64,000 nt of DNA from Sphingopyxis terrae subsp. terrae NBRC 15098 (GCF_001598815.1 NZ_BCZQ01000003.1:186001-250000), one strand, 5' to 3'; positions 54,788 through 64,000 are shown, counted from the first letter of the stretch. Program-made: numbers and translations. Notes: generated from the sequence alone by a model not told the origin.

Positions 54788-56199
54788 GCTTCGGAAAGAA
54801 GCAAGGGACGCGGAGCCTCGACGGCGGGGTGATCGGTCTTGTCCCAGACCACCCGCCCCGAACGCTGCATCGTCCAATAGCATGCGATCGCGCGCCGCGC
54901 CGCAAGGACCGCGATCAGATTGGCGACAAAGGCGCGCGGCACCGCCGCGAAACCGGCGCGAAGCCCATAGCAGCGCGCGGTGAAAAGAAAGCGCATCGAA
55001 AGCCGCCACAGCAACAGGACGGCATTGAACGCGAGCAGCCAGCGCAGCGTGTCGCCGATGTCGACCGCGGACCAGCCGAACAGCGCCTCTCCCGCCATGG
55101 CCAGCCCCGCCAGGATCATCCCGATATAGGCCGCCAGAATGACGATCGCCGCAAGCGGCGCGCGCCGGTCGCGCCAGAGCATCCAGCGCGCGGCCCAGGC
55201 GCGCGATGCGCCGCGTGGGCCATCGTCGGGGCGCGCGGCTGGCCAGGCGACATGATCCCATCCCGCGAGCGCGATGCCGACGACCCACCGCGCCTTCTGC
55301 CGCGCCGCCGCCTCGACCCGTGCCGGAAATTCGCCGCGCGAGACGATCCGTGTCCCGTCGCCGTCGACCGCATCGACGAAGCGCGCCGACAGGCCGAAGG
55401 CATCAAGCAGCATCCCGACCTCATAATCCTCCGCCAGACTGTCGGCGCGGAACGGGTCGCCCCCGCGCTCAATCGCCAGCAGCGACAGCGCATTGCGCGT
55501 CAACGCGGTTCCGACGCCCGCCGACGGCAGCGGCAGGCGAAGGCGCGAGCGCAGCGCCAACTCCTTGCCATGCGCCTCCGCAAACTCGTCGGCATAATGT
55601 CCGCCGATCCAGCGTTGACCGGGTTCGTAATGCGGCACGACGGGGATCTGCACCATCGCATCCTGCGCGAGATGCACGCGATAGAGCGCGATTTCGGCCG
55701 GATGCACCCGATCTTCGGCATCGTGGAGCACGACTGCGGCAAAACGCCGCCCCTCGGCGCGCTCATCCTCGCCCAGCGCGTGCCACATCCGGTTGAGATT
55801 ATCGCCTTTTGTCGTTGGCCCGGCCGCCGGCCCGATCACCAGCCGCACCCGCCGGTCGCGCGCCACCAGCGGGGCGACCGCCATCAGCGTCGCGGCATCA
55901 TTGGGGTAGCAGCCGACGTAGAGCCGGACATCCTCGCCATCCCAGCTTCGCAGCATGTGGGTGAGGGTCGCGGGCAACACCGCCGCCTCGCGCCACGCCG
56001 GCACGAAGACCGCAACCGTTCCCGAAACCGGATCGCGCCCGCGAACAGCGTCGCGCCGCGCCCGGCCAGCCCCGAACCAGAGCGCATCGAACAAGAGATC
56101 GTCGAGCCCGAACAAAAGGATGCCCACCGATGCGAACAGCATCAGTTCATGACCGGCACCCTGTACCAGCCAGCCCAGCCATGCGGTCGACCCTTCCAC
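54775..56199 (-). CDS. NfrB-like processive glycosyltransferase (GT2)
   Basis: 474 residues. N-terminal helix (about 19-42), GT2 domain with PAWREAAVLPATLTHML (67-83), the D-x-D-like DAED at 160-163, EDYEVGMLL near 257-265, and QKARW at 301-305, which is the QxxRW motif of processive beta-glycosyltransferases; three helices follow. This matches the N-terminal half of NfrB, but the E. coli protein is about 745 residues and carries a C-terminal c-di-GMP-binding MshEN domain that is absent here. Predicted to make and extrude an exopolysaccharide, glycan unknown. Confidence 0.85.
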   Translation of the reverse strand: MEGSTAWLGWLVQGAGHELMLFASVGILLFGLDDLLFDALWFGAGRARRDAVRGRDPVSGTVAVFVPAWREAAVLPATLTHMLRSWDGEDVRLYVGCYPNDAATLMAVAPLVARDRRVRLVIGPAAGPTTKGDNLNRMWHALGEDERAEGRRFAAVVLHDAEDRVHPAEIALYRVHLAQDAMVQIPVVPHYEPGQRWIGGHYADEFAEAHGKELALRSRLRLPLPSAGVGTALTRNALSLLAIERGGDPFRADSLAEDYEVGMLLDAFGLSARFVDAVDGDGTRIVSRGEFPARVEAAARQKARWVVGIALAGWDHVAWPAARPDDGPRGASRAWAARWMLWRDRRAPLAAIVILAAYIGMILAGLAMAGEALFGWSAVDIGDTLRWLLAFNAVLLLWRLSMRFLFTARCYGLRAGFAAVPRAFVANLIAVLAARRAIACYWTMQRSGRVVWDKTDHPAVEAPRPLLLSEAWLR

Positions 56200-56351
56200 C
56201 CGCCTGCCCTGCTCTGCCCCTGTCTCTGACGTCTTGGCGTCACATATCGCAATGCCTAATCGGCGGAATCGGTTTGTAAAGCGTGACGCAGCCGTTCGAG
56301 CGCGCTACGACGTCCACCAAATGGCCCCCAGACAAAAAGAGGTGTAATTTC

Positions 56352-57638
56352 GTGACCCGCAGTTCGTCGCCACGCTCGGCTCTCCGCGACTTTCTTGAAA
56401 GCGAGAGCGCCGGCGGGATGTTGCTGATTTTCGCGGCCGCTTTGGCAATGATTATCGCCAATTCGGCACTGGCCACCGATTATCACCACGCAATCCATGC
56501 GGTGACGGGGCCGACGCTGACCGACAAGCTGGGTCCGATGACCGTTCACCTGTGGGTGAATGATGGCCTGATGGCGATTTTCTTCCTGCTCGTCGGGCTC
56601 GAGATCAAGCGTGAGTTCGTTGACGGACGCCTTGCGAGCTGGGATCGGCGGCGGCTGCCGATGATCGCCGCTGCAGCGGGCATGGCGGTTCCCGCGGTGA
56701 TCTACATACTGCTCGCGGGGGGCACGGCGGGTCTTGCGCAAGGCTGGGCGATCCCCGCTGCGACCGACATCGCCTTTGCGATCGGCGTGCTCGCGCTGCT
56801 CGGCAAGCGCGCGCCGACGTCGCTCAAGCTGTTTCTGGTGACCGTCGCGATCGTCGACGACATGGGTGCGGTCGCGATCATCGCGCTTTTCTATACGGCC
56901 GAAATCAACATGCTGGCGCTCGGCGCTGCGGCGCTGCTGCTCGGCGTGATGTTCGCGGTCAACCGCGCCGGGGTGAAGCATCTCGCGGTCTATCTGCTGC
57001 TCTTTGCGCTGCTCTGGTACGCAATGCTGCTCTCGGGCGTGCATGCGACGATCGCCGGCGTCCTCGCGGCGATGGCGATCCCCTTCGAACGCACGCCGGG
57101 CGCGCCGGACAGCGAAACCTCGCCGCTCCACCGCCTGGAACATGGTCTGCACCCGTGGGTCGCCTTTGCGATCGTGCCGCTGTTCGGCTTCGCCAATGCC
57201 GGTGTCGACGTGCGCGGACTGGGGCTCGATCAGATTTTCGCGCCGCTGCCGCTCGGCATCGCGGCCGGGCTGTTCTTCGGCAAGCAGGTCGGCATTTTCG
57301 GCAGCGTCTGGCTGGCCGTAAAGCTGGGGATCGCGGGCAAGCTGCGCGGTGCGACCTGGCTGCAAATCTATGGCGTGTCGGTGCTGTGCGGGATCGGCTT
57401 CACGATGAGCCTGTTCATCGGCGGCCTTGCCTTCCCGGGCAACGCCCTGCTGATCGAGGAGGCCAAGATCGGTATCCTGATGGGATCGCTCGTCGCCGCG
57501 CTGACCGGTTTTGCCGTGCTGCGCTTCGCTCCGCTCCATCCCGACCATTCGGGGATCGAGACGAGTTCGGACGCGGAAATCGCCCGCGACGGCGACGTCA
57601 GCGACACCTCCGAAGTGCGGCCCGCCACAGCTGGCTGA
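56352..57638 (+). CDS. nhaA: Na+/H+ antiporter NhaA
   Basis: 428 residues, twelve-helix antiporter for pH and sodium homeostasis. Key residues: Asp in AATDIAFAIGVLALLG (Asp139) and the Asp169-Asp170 pair in VTVAIVDDMGAVAIIALFY, equivalent to E. coli Asp133 and Asp163-Asp164. GTG start at 56352 was preferred because AAAGAGGTG precedes it; a further GTG at 56283 would add 23 residues that do not resemble the family. Overlaps the next start at the stop codon. Confidence 0.92.
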   Translation: MTRSSSPRSALRDFLESESAGGMLLIFAAALAMIIANSALATDYHHAIHAVTGPTLTDKLGPMTVHLWVNDGLMAIFFLLVGLEIKREFVDGRLASWDRRRLPMIAAAAGMAVPAVIYILLAGGTAGLAQGWAIPAATDIAFAIGVLALLGKRAPTSLKLFLVTVAIVDDMGAVAIIALFYTAEINMLALGAAALLLGVMFAVNRAGVKHLAVYLLLFALLWYAMLLSGVHATIAGVLAAMAIPFERTPGAPDSETSPLHRLEHGLHPWVAFAIVPLFGFANAGVDVRGLGLDQIFAPLPLGIAAGLFFGKQVGIFGSVWLAVKLGIAGKLRGATWLQIYGVSVLCGIGFTMSLFIGGLAFPGNALLIEEAKIGILMGSLVAALTGFAVLRFAPLHPDHSGIETSSDAEIARDGDVSDTSEVRPATAG

Positions 57639-59125
57639 TGCCCCGCCGCAGCGCTCTTCTGGCCCTTGCGGTCCTTGCGGGCATGACCCTGTCGGGATGC
57701 TATGCGCTCGACCCCGAAATGCGGCGGGTCGTGGCGCAGCGCAAGGCGGCTGAACGCGCAGCAAAGGACGCACCAACCAAGCAGGCGCCGGCGGAACCGG
57801 CAATGGCCGTCACCATCCTGCCGCAAACGGTGCTGCCGCCGCCGATGCCGGCGCCCGCCGGAACGGACGCCGCGTTCGATCCCGCCGTGGCCGCGGTCGC
57901 GCGCCACACGCTCGACAGCGTGGCGCATGATTATGTCGGGCTCGTTCTCGAACTGGGCACGCATAACAAGAGCGATATCGACGCCTATTACGGACCGAAG
58001 GCGCTGATGGCGGCGGCCGTGACAGATCCGCGCAGCCTTGCAAGGCTGGGCGAAGCTGCGCGCCAGCTCTCGGCATCGCTTGACGACGTCGCGCCCCACC
58101 TGACCGCAGCCGGCGACCAACGGCGCTTGCGCGCGCTGAAGGCGATGCTGCTCGCCGCCGAGACGCGCAGCGAAATGTTGCAGGGCAAGCGCTTTGCCTT
58201 TGCCGACGAGGCCGAACGGCTTTTCGGCGTGCGCCCGACGCTCGAACCGCTGTCCGCCTATGACGCCACGCTGGCTACCATCGCGCAGCTCGTCCCCGGC
58301 GACGGCGAATTGGCCGATCGCGTCGAAGCCTATTTCGACCGCTTCACCATTCCCGCCGCCCGGCTGAAGCCGACCTTCGACGCCGCGATCGCCCAGTGCC
58401 GTGCGCGGACCGCCGCGCAGGTGGCGATGCCCGAAGACGAGAATTTCGACCTGCAGTTCGTCACCGGAAAGAGCTGGAGCGGCTATAATTTCTACATGGG
58501 CGGCTATCGCAGCATCATCCAGGTCAACACCGACCTGCCGATCCGCCTGTCGCGCGCGCTCGATCTCGGCTGCCACGAAGGCTATCCGGGCCACCATCTG
58601 TTCAATCTGCAAATCGAAGCAAAGCTGGTCCGCGACCGCAACTGGATCGAATATAGCGTCTACCCGCTTTACAGCCCGCAAAGCTTCCTGGCCGAAGGAA
58701 GCGCCAATTACGGCATCGACCTTGCTTTTCCGGCTGACGAACGCATCGCCGTCGAGCGCGACACGATCATGCCGCTGGCAGGCATCGAACCACCCGCCGA
58801 CGAGCGCTACTGGCAGCTTCTCGACGCGATGAAAGCGCTGTCGGGCGCCCGGCTGACGATTGCGCAGCAATATCTCGACGGCGCGATCGACCGGCCGACG
58901 GCGGTGGCGTTGACGCAGAAATATGGGCTCGTGTCGCGACCGCGCGCCGAGCAGATGACCGATTTCACCGAAAAATATCGCAGCTACGTCATCAACTACG
59001 GGCTCGGCGAAGCGATGGTGCGCGACTATGTCGAACGCGGTGCGCCGTCCCGCGACATGATGTGGCGCCGCTTCCTCGGGCTTCTCGGCGAACCCACCCT
59101 GCCAGCGGATCTCGCCGCGCGATGA
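57638..59125 (+). CDS. DUF885 family putative metallopeptidase-like lipoprotein
   Basis: 495 residues. Lipobox TLSGCY gives lipidated Cys21, a Pro/Ala linker follows, then a helical DUF885 domain with the HEGYPGHH motif at 313-320, AEGSANYGIDLAF, and a final SYVINYGLGEAMVRDYVER. DUF885 proteins are thought to be zinc metallopeptidase-like, but specificity is not established. Starts on the last base of the nhaA stop, so it is probably co-transcribed with it. Confidence 0.83.
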   Translation: MPRRSALLALAVLAGMTLSGCYALDPEMRRVVAQRKAAERAAKDAPTKQAPAEPAMAVTILPQTVLPPPMPAPAGTDAAFDPAVAAVARHTLDSVAHDYVGLVLELGTHNKSDIDAYYGPKALMAAAVTDPRSLARLGEAARQLSASLDDVAPHLTAAGDQRRLRALKAMLLAAETRSEMLQGKRFAFADEAERLFGVRPTLEPLSAYDATLATIAQLVPGDGELADRVEAYFDRFTIPAARLKPTFDAAIAQCRARTAAQVAMPEDENFDLQFVTGKSWSGYNFYMGGYRSIIQVNTDLPIRLSRALDLGCHEGYPGHHLFNLQIEAKLVRDRNWIEYSVYPLYSPQSFLAEGSANYGIDLAFPADERIAVERDTIMPLAGIEPPADERYWQLLDAMKALSGARLTIAQQYLDGAIDRPTAVALTQKYGLVSRPRAEQMTDFTEKYRSYVINYGLGEAMVRDYVERGAPSRDMMWRRFLGLLGEPTLPADLAAR

Positions 59126-59263
59126 CCCCCGCGGTCGCCCTTCTCTGGCTCGGCCAGGCGGGATCGCCGCGGCGCCCGCCTGCGGGAGTGGCTCCGCGCG
59201 ATTGATCCGTCGGCGCGCCCGAGCGGCGCGCCCTTTCGGTTCCATCAATCGCAAGGATTTCCC

Positions 59264-60034
59264 ATGCACCTCGACAAACAGGATATTCACCAGCGCATCG
59301 AAGCGCCGGTCATGAAGGATTATGGCGTCTATCTGGCGGTCGACCGTCTGCTCGATTGCCAGAAGCCGCTCGCAGAGCTTTGCACCCCCGACGAATTGCA
59401 GTTCCAGATCGTCCATCAGGTCGAGGAATTGTGGATGAAGCTCATGGCCTTCACCCTCGCCGAAATCGACGGCCATATGGCGGCGGGCGAGACGATGCGC
59501 GTCCTGTCGCTCTTCGACCGGGTCAACCGGATCATGCGGCTGATGACCGATCAGCTGGCGCTGCTGGAGACGATGAGTCCGTTCGACTATCAGGCGATCC
59601 GGCTTCAGCTCGGCAATGGGTCGGGGCAGGAAAGCCCCGGCTTCCAGCTCCTGCTCACCCTGCCGCAGCCGCTGTGGGCGCGCTACAAATCGGCCTATCT
59701 CGATCCCGCCGGGCGCAGCGTCGCCGACGTATACGACACCGGCTACCGCCACGACGAGGCCTATATGGTCGCCGAGGCGCTGATCGAATTCGACGAGCTG
59801 TTCCAGATCTTTCGCGCCCATCACATCTATCTCATCCACCGGTCGATCGGCATGGGATCGAAATCGCTCAAAGGGCGTCCGGTCGAACTGCTCAATGCCG
59901 GCGCGCGGCATCGATTCTTCCCCGAACTGTGGGACATTCGCGCCGCAATGACCGACCGCTGGGGCGCCGAATATGGCGTCAAGCGCGACAGTATCAGCGG
60001 CAATGCGCCGGCCGGACACGGCAGCGGCCTGTGA
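59264..60034 (+). CDS. kynA: Tryptophan 2,3-dioxygenase family protein
   Basis: 256-residue haem enzyme of the TDO family cleaving the indole ring of tryptophan to N-formylkynurenine. Landmarks: CTPDELQFQIVHQVEELWMKLM (41-62), LETMSPFDYQAIRLQLGNGSGQESPGFQLLL (about 103-133), and the C-terminal IGMGSKSLKGRPVELLNAGARHRFFPELWDIR. The family core differs from the classic SGFQS..QFR segment, so this is the divergent TDO type seen in Sphingomonadales. Start 59264 (MHLDKQDIHQRIE). Directly followed by kynureninase-like gene. Confidence 0.88.
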   Translation: MHLDKQDIHQRIEAPVMKDYGVYLAVDRLLDCQKPLAELCTPDELQFQIVHQVEELWMKLMAFTLAEIDGHMAAGETMRVLSLFDRVNRIMRLMTDQLALLETMSPFDYQAIRLQLGNGSGQESPGFQLLLTLPQPLWARYKSAYLDPAGRSVADVYDTGYRHDEAYMVAEALIEFDELFQIFRAHHIYLIHRSIGMGSKSLKGRPVELLNAGARHRFFPELWDIRAAMTDRWGAEYGVKRDSISGNAPAGHGSGL

Positions 60035-61158
60035 GCGGCGCGCTGCTGCCGGCCGCGGTTGCCGGGCACTTTTTCCTGCCGCCCGGCGCCGTCTATCTGA
60101 AAAGCCACAGCGTCGGATGCCAGCCGCGCAGCGCCGAGGCGCTGCTGCGCGACCGGATGCTGACCCCGTGGCGCGAGACGGGCGAGGCCTGGCCGCACTG
60201 GCTGGAGGCGATCGACGCCTGGCGCGCCGCGCTGGCGGAGCTGATCGGTGTCGAAGCACGCGATCTGTGCCCCGCCACCAATGTCAGCGCGGCGCTGTCG
60301 CGCTACCTCTCGGCGCTAGGCACCGCGACGACCCGGCGCACCATCCTGCTCGCGCCGAGCGCCTTTCCGACGATCGGCTATGTCGCAAGCGGGCTCGCCG
60401 CCGCGGGGTGGACGACGCGCTATCTGCCTGCCGCCGCCGATGTGCGCGATCCCGCGCAGTGGGCATCGGCGCTGGACGACGATGTCGCGCTGGTGGTTGC
60501 CATGCACGTCAGCTCGAACAGCGGCGCGCTGACCGACATCGCCGCCGTCGCCGCGGCCGCGCACGCCGCGGGCGCGCGCTGCATCGCCGATTGCGCGCAA
60601 TCGGTCGGCGTTGTTCCCGTCACGCCCGCCCTATGGGGCGTCGATGCGGTGATCGGCACCAGCGTCAAATGGCTGTGCGGCGGACCGGGTGCAGCGTGGC
60701 TGTGGGTCGCGCCGCACGACCGCACGACGCTGGACCCGATGGAGCGCGGCTGGTGGAGTCACGACAATCCGTTCGAAATGGACATCGAAAGCTTCCGCTA
60801 TGCCCCCGACGCGCGACGCTGGTGGGGCGGCACCCCCGATGTCGCACCGTTCGTCCTGTCGACCGCGGGTATCGAAGCCGTCACCGCAATCGGCGTCGAG
60901 CGGGTGCGCGCGCATAATCGCGCGCTCCAGACGATCCTCCGCGCCGCGCTTGAACCCCGGACGCCGCAGTGGCGCTGGCCCAAAGGCGACATCGGCGGAA
61001 CGCTGTGCATCGACACCGGCGCTGACCAGCCGCGTGTCGCCGCGGCGCTCACCGCGAATGCGATCAGCGCCGACTTCCGCGGCACCACCGTCCGGCTGTC
61101 ATTTCACGCCTATAATGGCGCCGACGACGCCGAAGCCGCCGTTCGCGCGCTCGTCTGA
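60031..61158 (+). CDS. kynU: Kynureninase-like PLP enzyme (class V aminotransferase fold)
   Basis: 375 residues. PLP lysine Lys213 in GTSVKWLCGGPG (209-220), cofactor-contact ADCAQSVG (186-193), and MHVSSNSGALTD. Kynureninase cleaves kynurenine to anthranilate and alanine; context with a TDO-type gene supports this, although some cysteine-desulfurase-like class V proteins share the fold. Start is GTG 60031, overlapping the dioxygenase stop (GTGA). A separate formamidase gene (kynB) is not seen nearby. Confidence 0.85.
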   Translation: MSGALLPAAVAGHFFLPPGAVYLKSHSVGCQPRSAEALLRDRMLTPWRETGEAWPHWLEAIDAWRAALAELIGVEARDLCPATNVSAALSRYLSALGTATTRRTILLAPSAFPTIGYVASGLAAAGWTTRYLPAAADVRDPAQWASALDDDVALVVAMHVSSNSGALTDIAAVAAAAHAAGARCIADCAQSVGVVPVTPALWGVDAVIGTSVKWLCGGPGAAWLWVAPHDRTTLDPMERGWWSHDNPFEMDIESFRYAPDARRWWGGTPDVAPFVLSTAGIEAVTAIGVERVRAHNRALQTILRAALEPRTPQWRWPKGDIGGTLCIDTGADQPRVAAALTANAISADFRGTTVRLSFHAYNGADDAEAAVRALV

Positions 61159-61167
61159 CGGTCGCCC

Positions 61168-62592
61168 CTAGAGCGCCGGGCGCCGGTCGAACCAGGGTTG
61201 CGCTTCTTCGAGCTGCGCCGCGAGCTGGAGCAACAGCGCCTCTTCGCCGAAGCGCCCGACGAACTGCGTTCCCATCGGCAACCCCTCGGGCGTCCACCAC
61301 AGAGGGACGTTGATCGCAGGCTGCCCCGTCGCATTCTGGATCGCGGTGAAGGGAACATAGTCGGTCATCGCGCCGAAACCGGCCACCACATCTTCGCTGT
61401 CGAGTGGGAAACTGCCGTTGCGCGGCGGCGGGGCGCCGAGCGTCGGGGTCAGCCAGATGTCATGGTCGGCGTGCCACGCCGCGACCGCGCGCGCCATCTG
61501 TTGCAGCTGGAAGATCGCGCCCCACAGTTGCGGCGCGCTGATCGCCTTGCCCATCGCGTACAGGCCGCGCGTCAGCCCCTCCAGATTGTCGGGACCGGGC
61601 GTCTGCCCTGTCATCATCGCGATGCCGTCGATCTGCATCGCCGCGCCGCTCGACCATATCGCCATGAAGGCCGGAACCATCGCATCATTGTCCACCGGGG
61701 GCGATGCCTCCTCGACATGATGACCCAGGCTCTCGCACAGTTTTGCCGCATGTTCGACCGCGGCGACCGCCTGAGGATCGAGCGCCCGCCCACCCGGCGC
61801 CGAGCGCGCGAATGCAATGCGCAGCTTGGGGCATGGCGCCTCGGCGGCCCGGCGCCAGCTTGGCGGAGCGGGCGGCGCCGCATAGGGATCGCCGGGTTCG
61901 GCACCTGCGGTGACGTCGAGCATCGCCGCGGTGTCGCGCACGCTGCGGCTGACGATATGTTCGGCGGCGAGGCCGCCCATCACATCGCCGAGCATCGGTC
62001 CCAAGGGATTGCGCCCGCGCGTCGGCTTCAGCCCGACCAGCCCGTTGCAGCTGGCCGGGATGCGGATCGATCCGCCGCCGTCGTTGGCATGCGCGACGGG
62101 CACCATGCCGCTCGCCACCGCTGCGCCCGACCCGCCCGACGAGCCGCCGGTCGAATGCGCCGGGTTCCACGGGTTGCAGGCGGGACCGTACAGCTTGCTC
62201 TCGGTCGTCGCGACGACGCCGAATTCGGGCACATTGGTCTTGCCGATCGGGATCAGCCCGCCCGCCAGGAAACGCTGCACCAACGTCGCGGTAAAGGGCA
62301 TCGGAACGGGCGGCGAGATGCGCGATCCGTTGCGCGTCGGCCACCCGGCGAGATCGCCCAATATGTCCTTGAGCAGAAAGGGAACGCCCCGGAACGGTCC
62401 GTCGGGCAGTGGCGCCTTCGCGCGCGCCCGCGCGCCGTCAAAATCGGTGAAGATCACCGCATTCAGGCGCGGGTTGAGCGCCTCGATCCGTTCGATCGCG
62501 CTATCGACCAGCTCGAGCGGCGATACCGCCCCCTTCGCGACGAGGTCGGCAAGGCCGAGCGCGTCGTAACGATCATATTCGGCAAACCCCAC
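61168..62592 (-). CDS. Amidase family hydrolase
   Basis: 474-residue amidase-signature enzyme hydrolysing amide bonds. The Ser-cisSer-Lys triad is Lys75 (PFLLKDILG), cis-Ser about 152 in [17 protein letters not shown], and nucleophile Ser176 in [15 protein letters not shown]. The Pro/Thr/Leu loop after it and the [31 protein letters not shown] context place it with glutamyl/acyl amidases. Substrate unpredictable. It is convergent with kynU and separated by 9 bp. Confidence 0.92.
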   Translation of the reverse strand: MGFAEYDRYDALGLADLVAKGAVSPLELVDSAIERIEALNPRLNAVIFTDFDGARARAKAPLPDGPFRGVPFLLKDILGDLAGWPTRNGSRISPPVPMPFTATLVQRFLAGGLIPIGKTNVPEFGVVATTESKLYGPACNPWNPAHSTGGSSGGSGAAVASGMVPVAHANDGGGSIRIPASCNGLVGLKPTRGRNPLGPMLGDVMGGLAAEHIVSRSVRDTAAMLDVTAGAEPGDPYAAPPAPPSWRRAAEAPCPKLRIAFARSAPGGRALDPQAVAAVEHAAKLCESLGHHVEEASPPVDNDAMVPAFMAIWSSGAAMQIDGIAMMTGQTPGPDNLEGLTRGLYAMGKAISAPQLWGAIFQLQQMARAVAAWHADHDIWLTPTLGAPPPRNGSFPLDSEDVVAGFGAMTDYVPFTAIQNATGQPAINVPLWWTPEGLPMGTQFVGRFGEEALLLQLAAQLEEAQPWFDRRPAL

Positions 62593-62610
62593 AGGCCCGT
62601 CCTTTTCGTA

Positions 62611-63621
62611 TCAGATGTCGACGACGATCTTGCCGAAATGCTTGTTCGCGGCCTGATGGCGGAACGCATCGGCGAGGCCTTCGAGCGGGAAATGATCGCT
62701 GATCACCGGCCGGATCGCATTTGCCTCGATCCCGGCGATCATGTCGAGCTGCTGCTGGCGGCTCCCCACGGTCAAACCCTGAACGCGCAGATTCTTCGCC
62801 ATCAGCAGCGCGGTCTGCACCGGCCCGGCAAAGCCCGCGAGTACGCCGATCAGCGCGACATGGCCACCGACGCGCGTTGCAATCATCGACTGGTCGAGCG
62901 TACCGGCACCCCCGATCTCGACGACGCAATCGACGCCGCGCCCGCCGGTCAGTTCCATCGCCTTTGCGCCCCAGGCGGGAACCGCCTTGTAATTGATCAG
63001 CTCGTCGGCGCCGAGATCCTTGAGCCGTGCAAGCTTGTCGTCGGACGAGCTGGTCGCGATCACCCGCGCGCCTGCTGCCTTGGCGAATTGCAACGCAAAG
63101 ATCGACACGCCGCCCGATCCCTGCACCAGCACGGTCGAACCCGGCCGGATCGCATCATCGACGAACAGCGCGCGCCAGGCGGTCAGCCCGGCGCAGGTCA
63201 GCGTCGCGGCCTCCGCGGCCGAATAGCCCGCCGGGACGCGTGTAAACCAGTGGTCGGGCGTCACGACGACATCGCGGGCATAGCCGTCGATGCCGTCACC
63301 CGGCACCCGCGTGAAAGCGCTCGTCGGCGGCGCGCCGTCGATCCAGTCGGGAAAGAAGATCGAGACGACCGGATCGCCCACCGCGAACTGCGTCACCCCC
63401 TCGCCCACCGCTTCGACCACGCCGGCGCCGTCAGACATCGGGATGCGCCCGTCGGCAGCGGGGATCATGCCCGCCACCACCGCATAGTCGTGGAAGTTGA
63501 GCGACGACGCCGCCAGCCGCACCCGGATCTCGCCCGGCCCAGGTTGCCCGGGGTCGGCGAGATCGGTGAGCGTCAGATTGTCGAGCGAAGCGGGAGCGCG
63601 AAGCCGGACCGCCCGCATCAT
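62611..63621 (-). CDS. NAD(P)-dependent alcohol dehydrogenase / quinone oxidoreductase (MDR family)
   Basis: 336 residues of the medium-chain dehydrogenase family without the zinc-site cysteines, close to zinc-free quinone oxidoreductases. It has SLNFHDYAVVAGMIPAADGRIPMSDGAGVVEAVGEGV (about 41-77), the Rossmann motif VLVQGSGGVSIFALQFAKAAGARVIATSSSD and a C-terminal KHFGKIVVDI. Start ATG (63621) forms ATGATG; the previous gene ends at GAATGA, so the pair overlaps. Confidence 0.9.
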   Translation of the reverse strand: MMRAVRLRAPASLDNLTLTDLADPGQPGPGEIRVRLAASSLNFHDYAVVAGMIPAADGRIPMSDGAGVVEAVGEGVTQFAVGDPVVSIFFPDWIDGAPPTSAFTRVPGDGIDGYARDVVVTPDHWFTRVPAGYSAAEAATLTCAGLTAWRALFVDDAIRPGSTVLVQGSGGVSIFALQFAKAAGARVIATSSSDDKLARLKDLGADELINYKAVPAWGAKAMELTGGRGVDCVVEIGGAGTLDQSMIATRVGGHVALIGVLAGFAGPVQTALLMAKNLRVQGLTVGSRQQQLDMIAGIEANAIRPVISDHFPLEGLADAFRHQAANKHFGKIVVDI

Positions 63622-64000
63622 TCCGCCGCCATCGCCAGCTCGACGCGCTGCGGACCGCGGATCACGCCGCCCGGATAGGCGCCCTGCGCTTCGCCGTCCC
63701 TGAAGGTGACGACGCCCGACTTGACCGTCGCAACATAGCCGTCGGCCTTTTGCAGCAGGCGCTTGCCGCCCGCCGGAAGGTCGAAGGCGAGCCACGGCTT
63801 GCCGAGCTTGATCGCATCCATGTCGATGACATTGAGGTCGGCGAGATAGCCCGGTGCGACCAGCCCGCGATCTTCGAGCCCATAGAGCAGCGCCGTGTCG
63901 CGGCACTGGCGCTTGATCGCCCGTTCCAGCGCCACGCGTCCGCCGCGCTTGCGATCGCGCACCCAATGCTGAAGCATGAAGGTGGGCGACGCGGCATCGC
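63618..64000 (-). CDS. Amidohydrolase family protein (N-acyl-D-amino-acid deacylase-like), C-terminal part
   Basis: Last ~127 codons; the rest lies beyond the right edge. Sequence DAASPTFMLQHWVRDRKRGG ... AIKRQCRDTALLYGLEDRGLVAPGYLADLNVIDMDAIKLGKPWLAFDLPAGGKRLLQKADGYVATVKSGVVTFRDGE is the typical end of metal-dependent amidohydrolases of family 3, where GLEDRGLVAPGYLADLNVID is the C-terminal beta sandwich. Overlaps the dehydrogenase start by 4 bp. Confidence 0.86.
   Translation of the reverse strand, partial: DAASPTFMLQHWVRDRKRGGRVALERAIKRQCRDTALLYGLEDRGLVAPGYLADLNVIDMDAIKLGKPWLAFDLPAGGKRLLQKADGYVATVKSGVVTFRDGEAQGAYPGGVIRGPQRVELAMAAE

Noticed and set aside
56283..56351. Longer NhaA N terminus from a GTG at 56283
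   Set aside because: The extra 23 residues do not resemble NhaA and an AAAGAGGTG ribosome binding site lies before the later GTG at 56352.

Overview
The window looks like chromosomal DNA of a high-GC alphaproteobacterium of the order Sphingomonadales, most like Sphingopyxis or a close relative (inference from gene content, no database search). The main reasons are a bacterial serine palmitoyltransferase preceded by its own acyl carrier protein, an alphaproteobacterial-type LexA box in front of an imuA-imuB-dnaE2 cassette, a CIRCE element before groES-groEL, and sphingomonad-style families (DUF6491, TIGR02186, WS/DGAT, NfrB-like glycosyltransferase). Most of it is ordinary dense chromosome. 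I see no prophage, insertion sequence, CRISPR array, rRNA or tRNA gene.

Layout. 1-2572: groES-groEL (groEL cut by the window edge) under CIRCE, then a MATE exporter. 2673-9332: a lipid block with a Pycsar-effector-like (DUF5706) membrane protein, acyl carrier protein, serine palmitoyltransferase, a hybrid histidine kinase, and, convergent to it, a Tam41-like nucleotidyltransferase, a diacylglycerol/ceramide-kinase-fold enzyme and a secreted DUF2141 protein. 9455-11763: lptF-lptG. 11939-15804 and 20377-26332: the classical translation/RNA operon rimP-nusA-ylxR-infB-rbfA ... truB-rpsO-pnp, split by about 4.6 kb carrying small genes, tdk, an Rrf2/NsrR-like regulator divergent from a group III truncated hemoglobin, and a WS/DGAT acyltransferase. 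26960-34171: a valine-degradation run (mmsB, enoyl-CoA hydratase, 3-hydroxyisobutyryl-CoA hydrolase, acyl-CoA dehydrogenase, RidA-like, two small lipoproteins, mmsA) divergent from a LysR regulator. 35280-41068: a tripartite RND efflux operon. 41149-46659: imuA-imuB-dnaE2 mutagenesis cassette. 47460-56199: orphan ABC ATPase, SleB-like hydrolase, VOC protein, HerA-like ATPase, TIGR02186-TSUP pair, and a reduced NfrB/NfrA-like pair. 56352-61158: nhaA, a DUF885 lipoprotein, and tryptophan dioxygenase-kynureninase. 61168-64000: amidase, quinone oxidoreductase and the end of an amidohydrolase.

The most unusual feature is a network of long, imperfect, arm-loop-arm palindromic repeats of several families scattered between genes. 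One copy lies in frame inside truB, adding about 48 codons to a conserved pseudouridine synthase. Other points worth following are the sphingolipid-associated kinase/nucleotidyltransferase pair and the solitary DUF5706 protein beside it, the NfrB-like synthase without its c-di-GMP domain, and palindromes between the NsrR-like gene and the hemoglobin gene.
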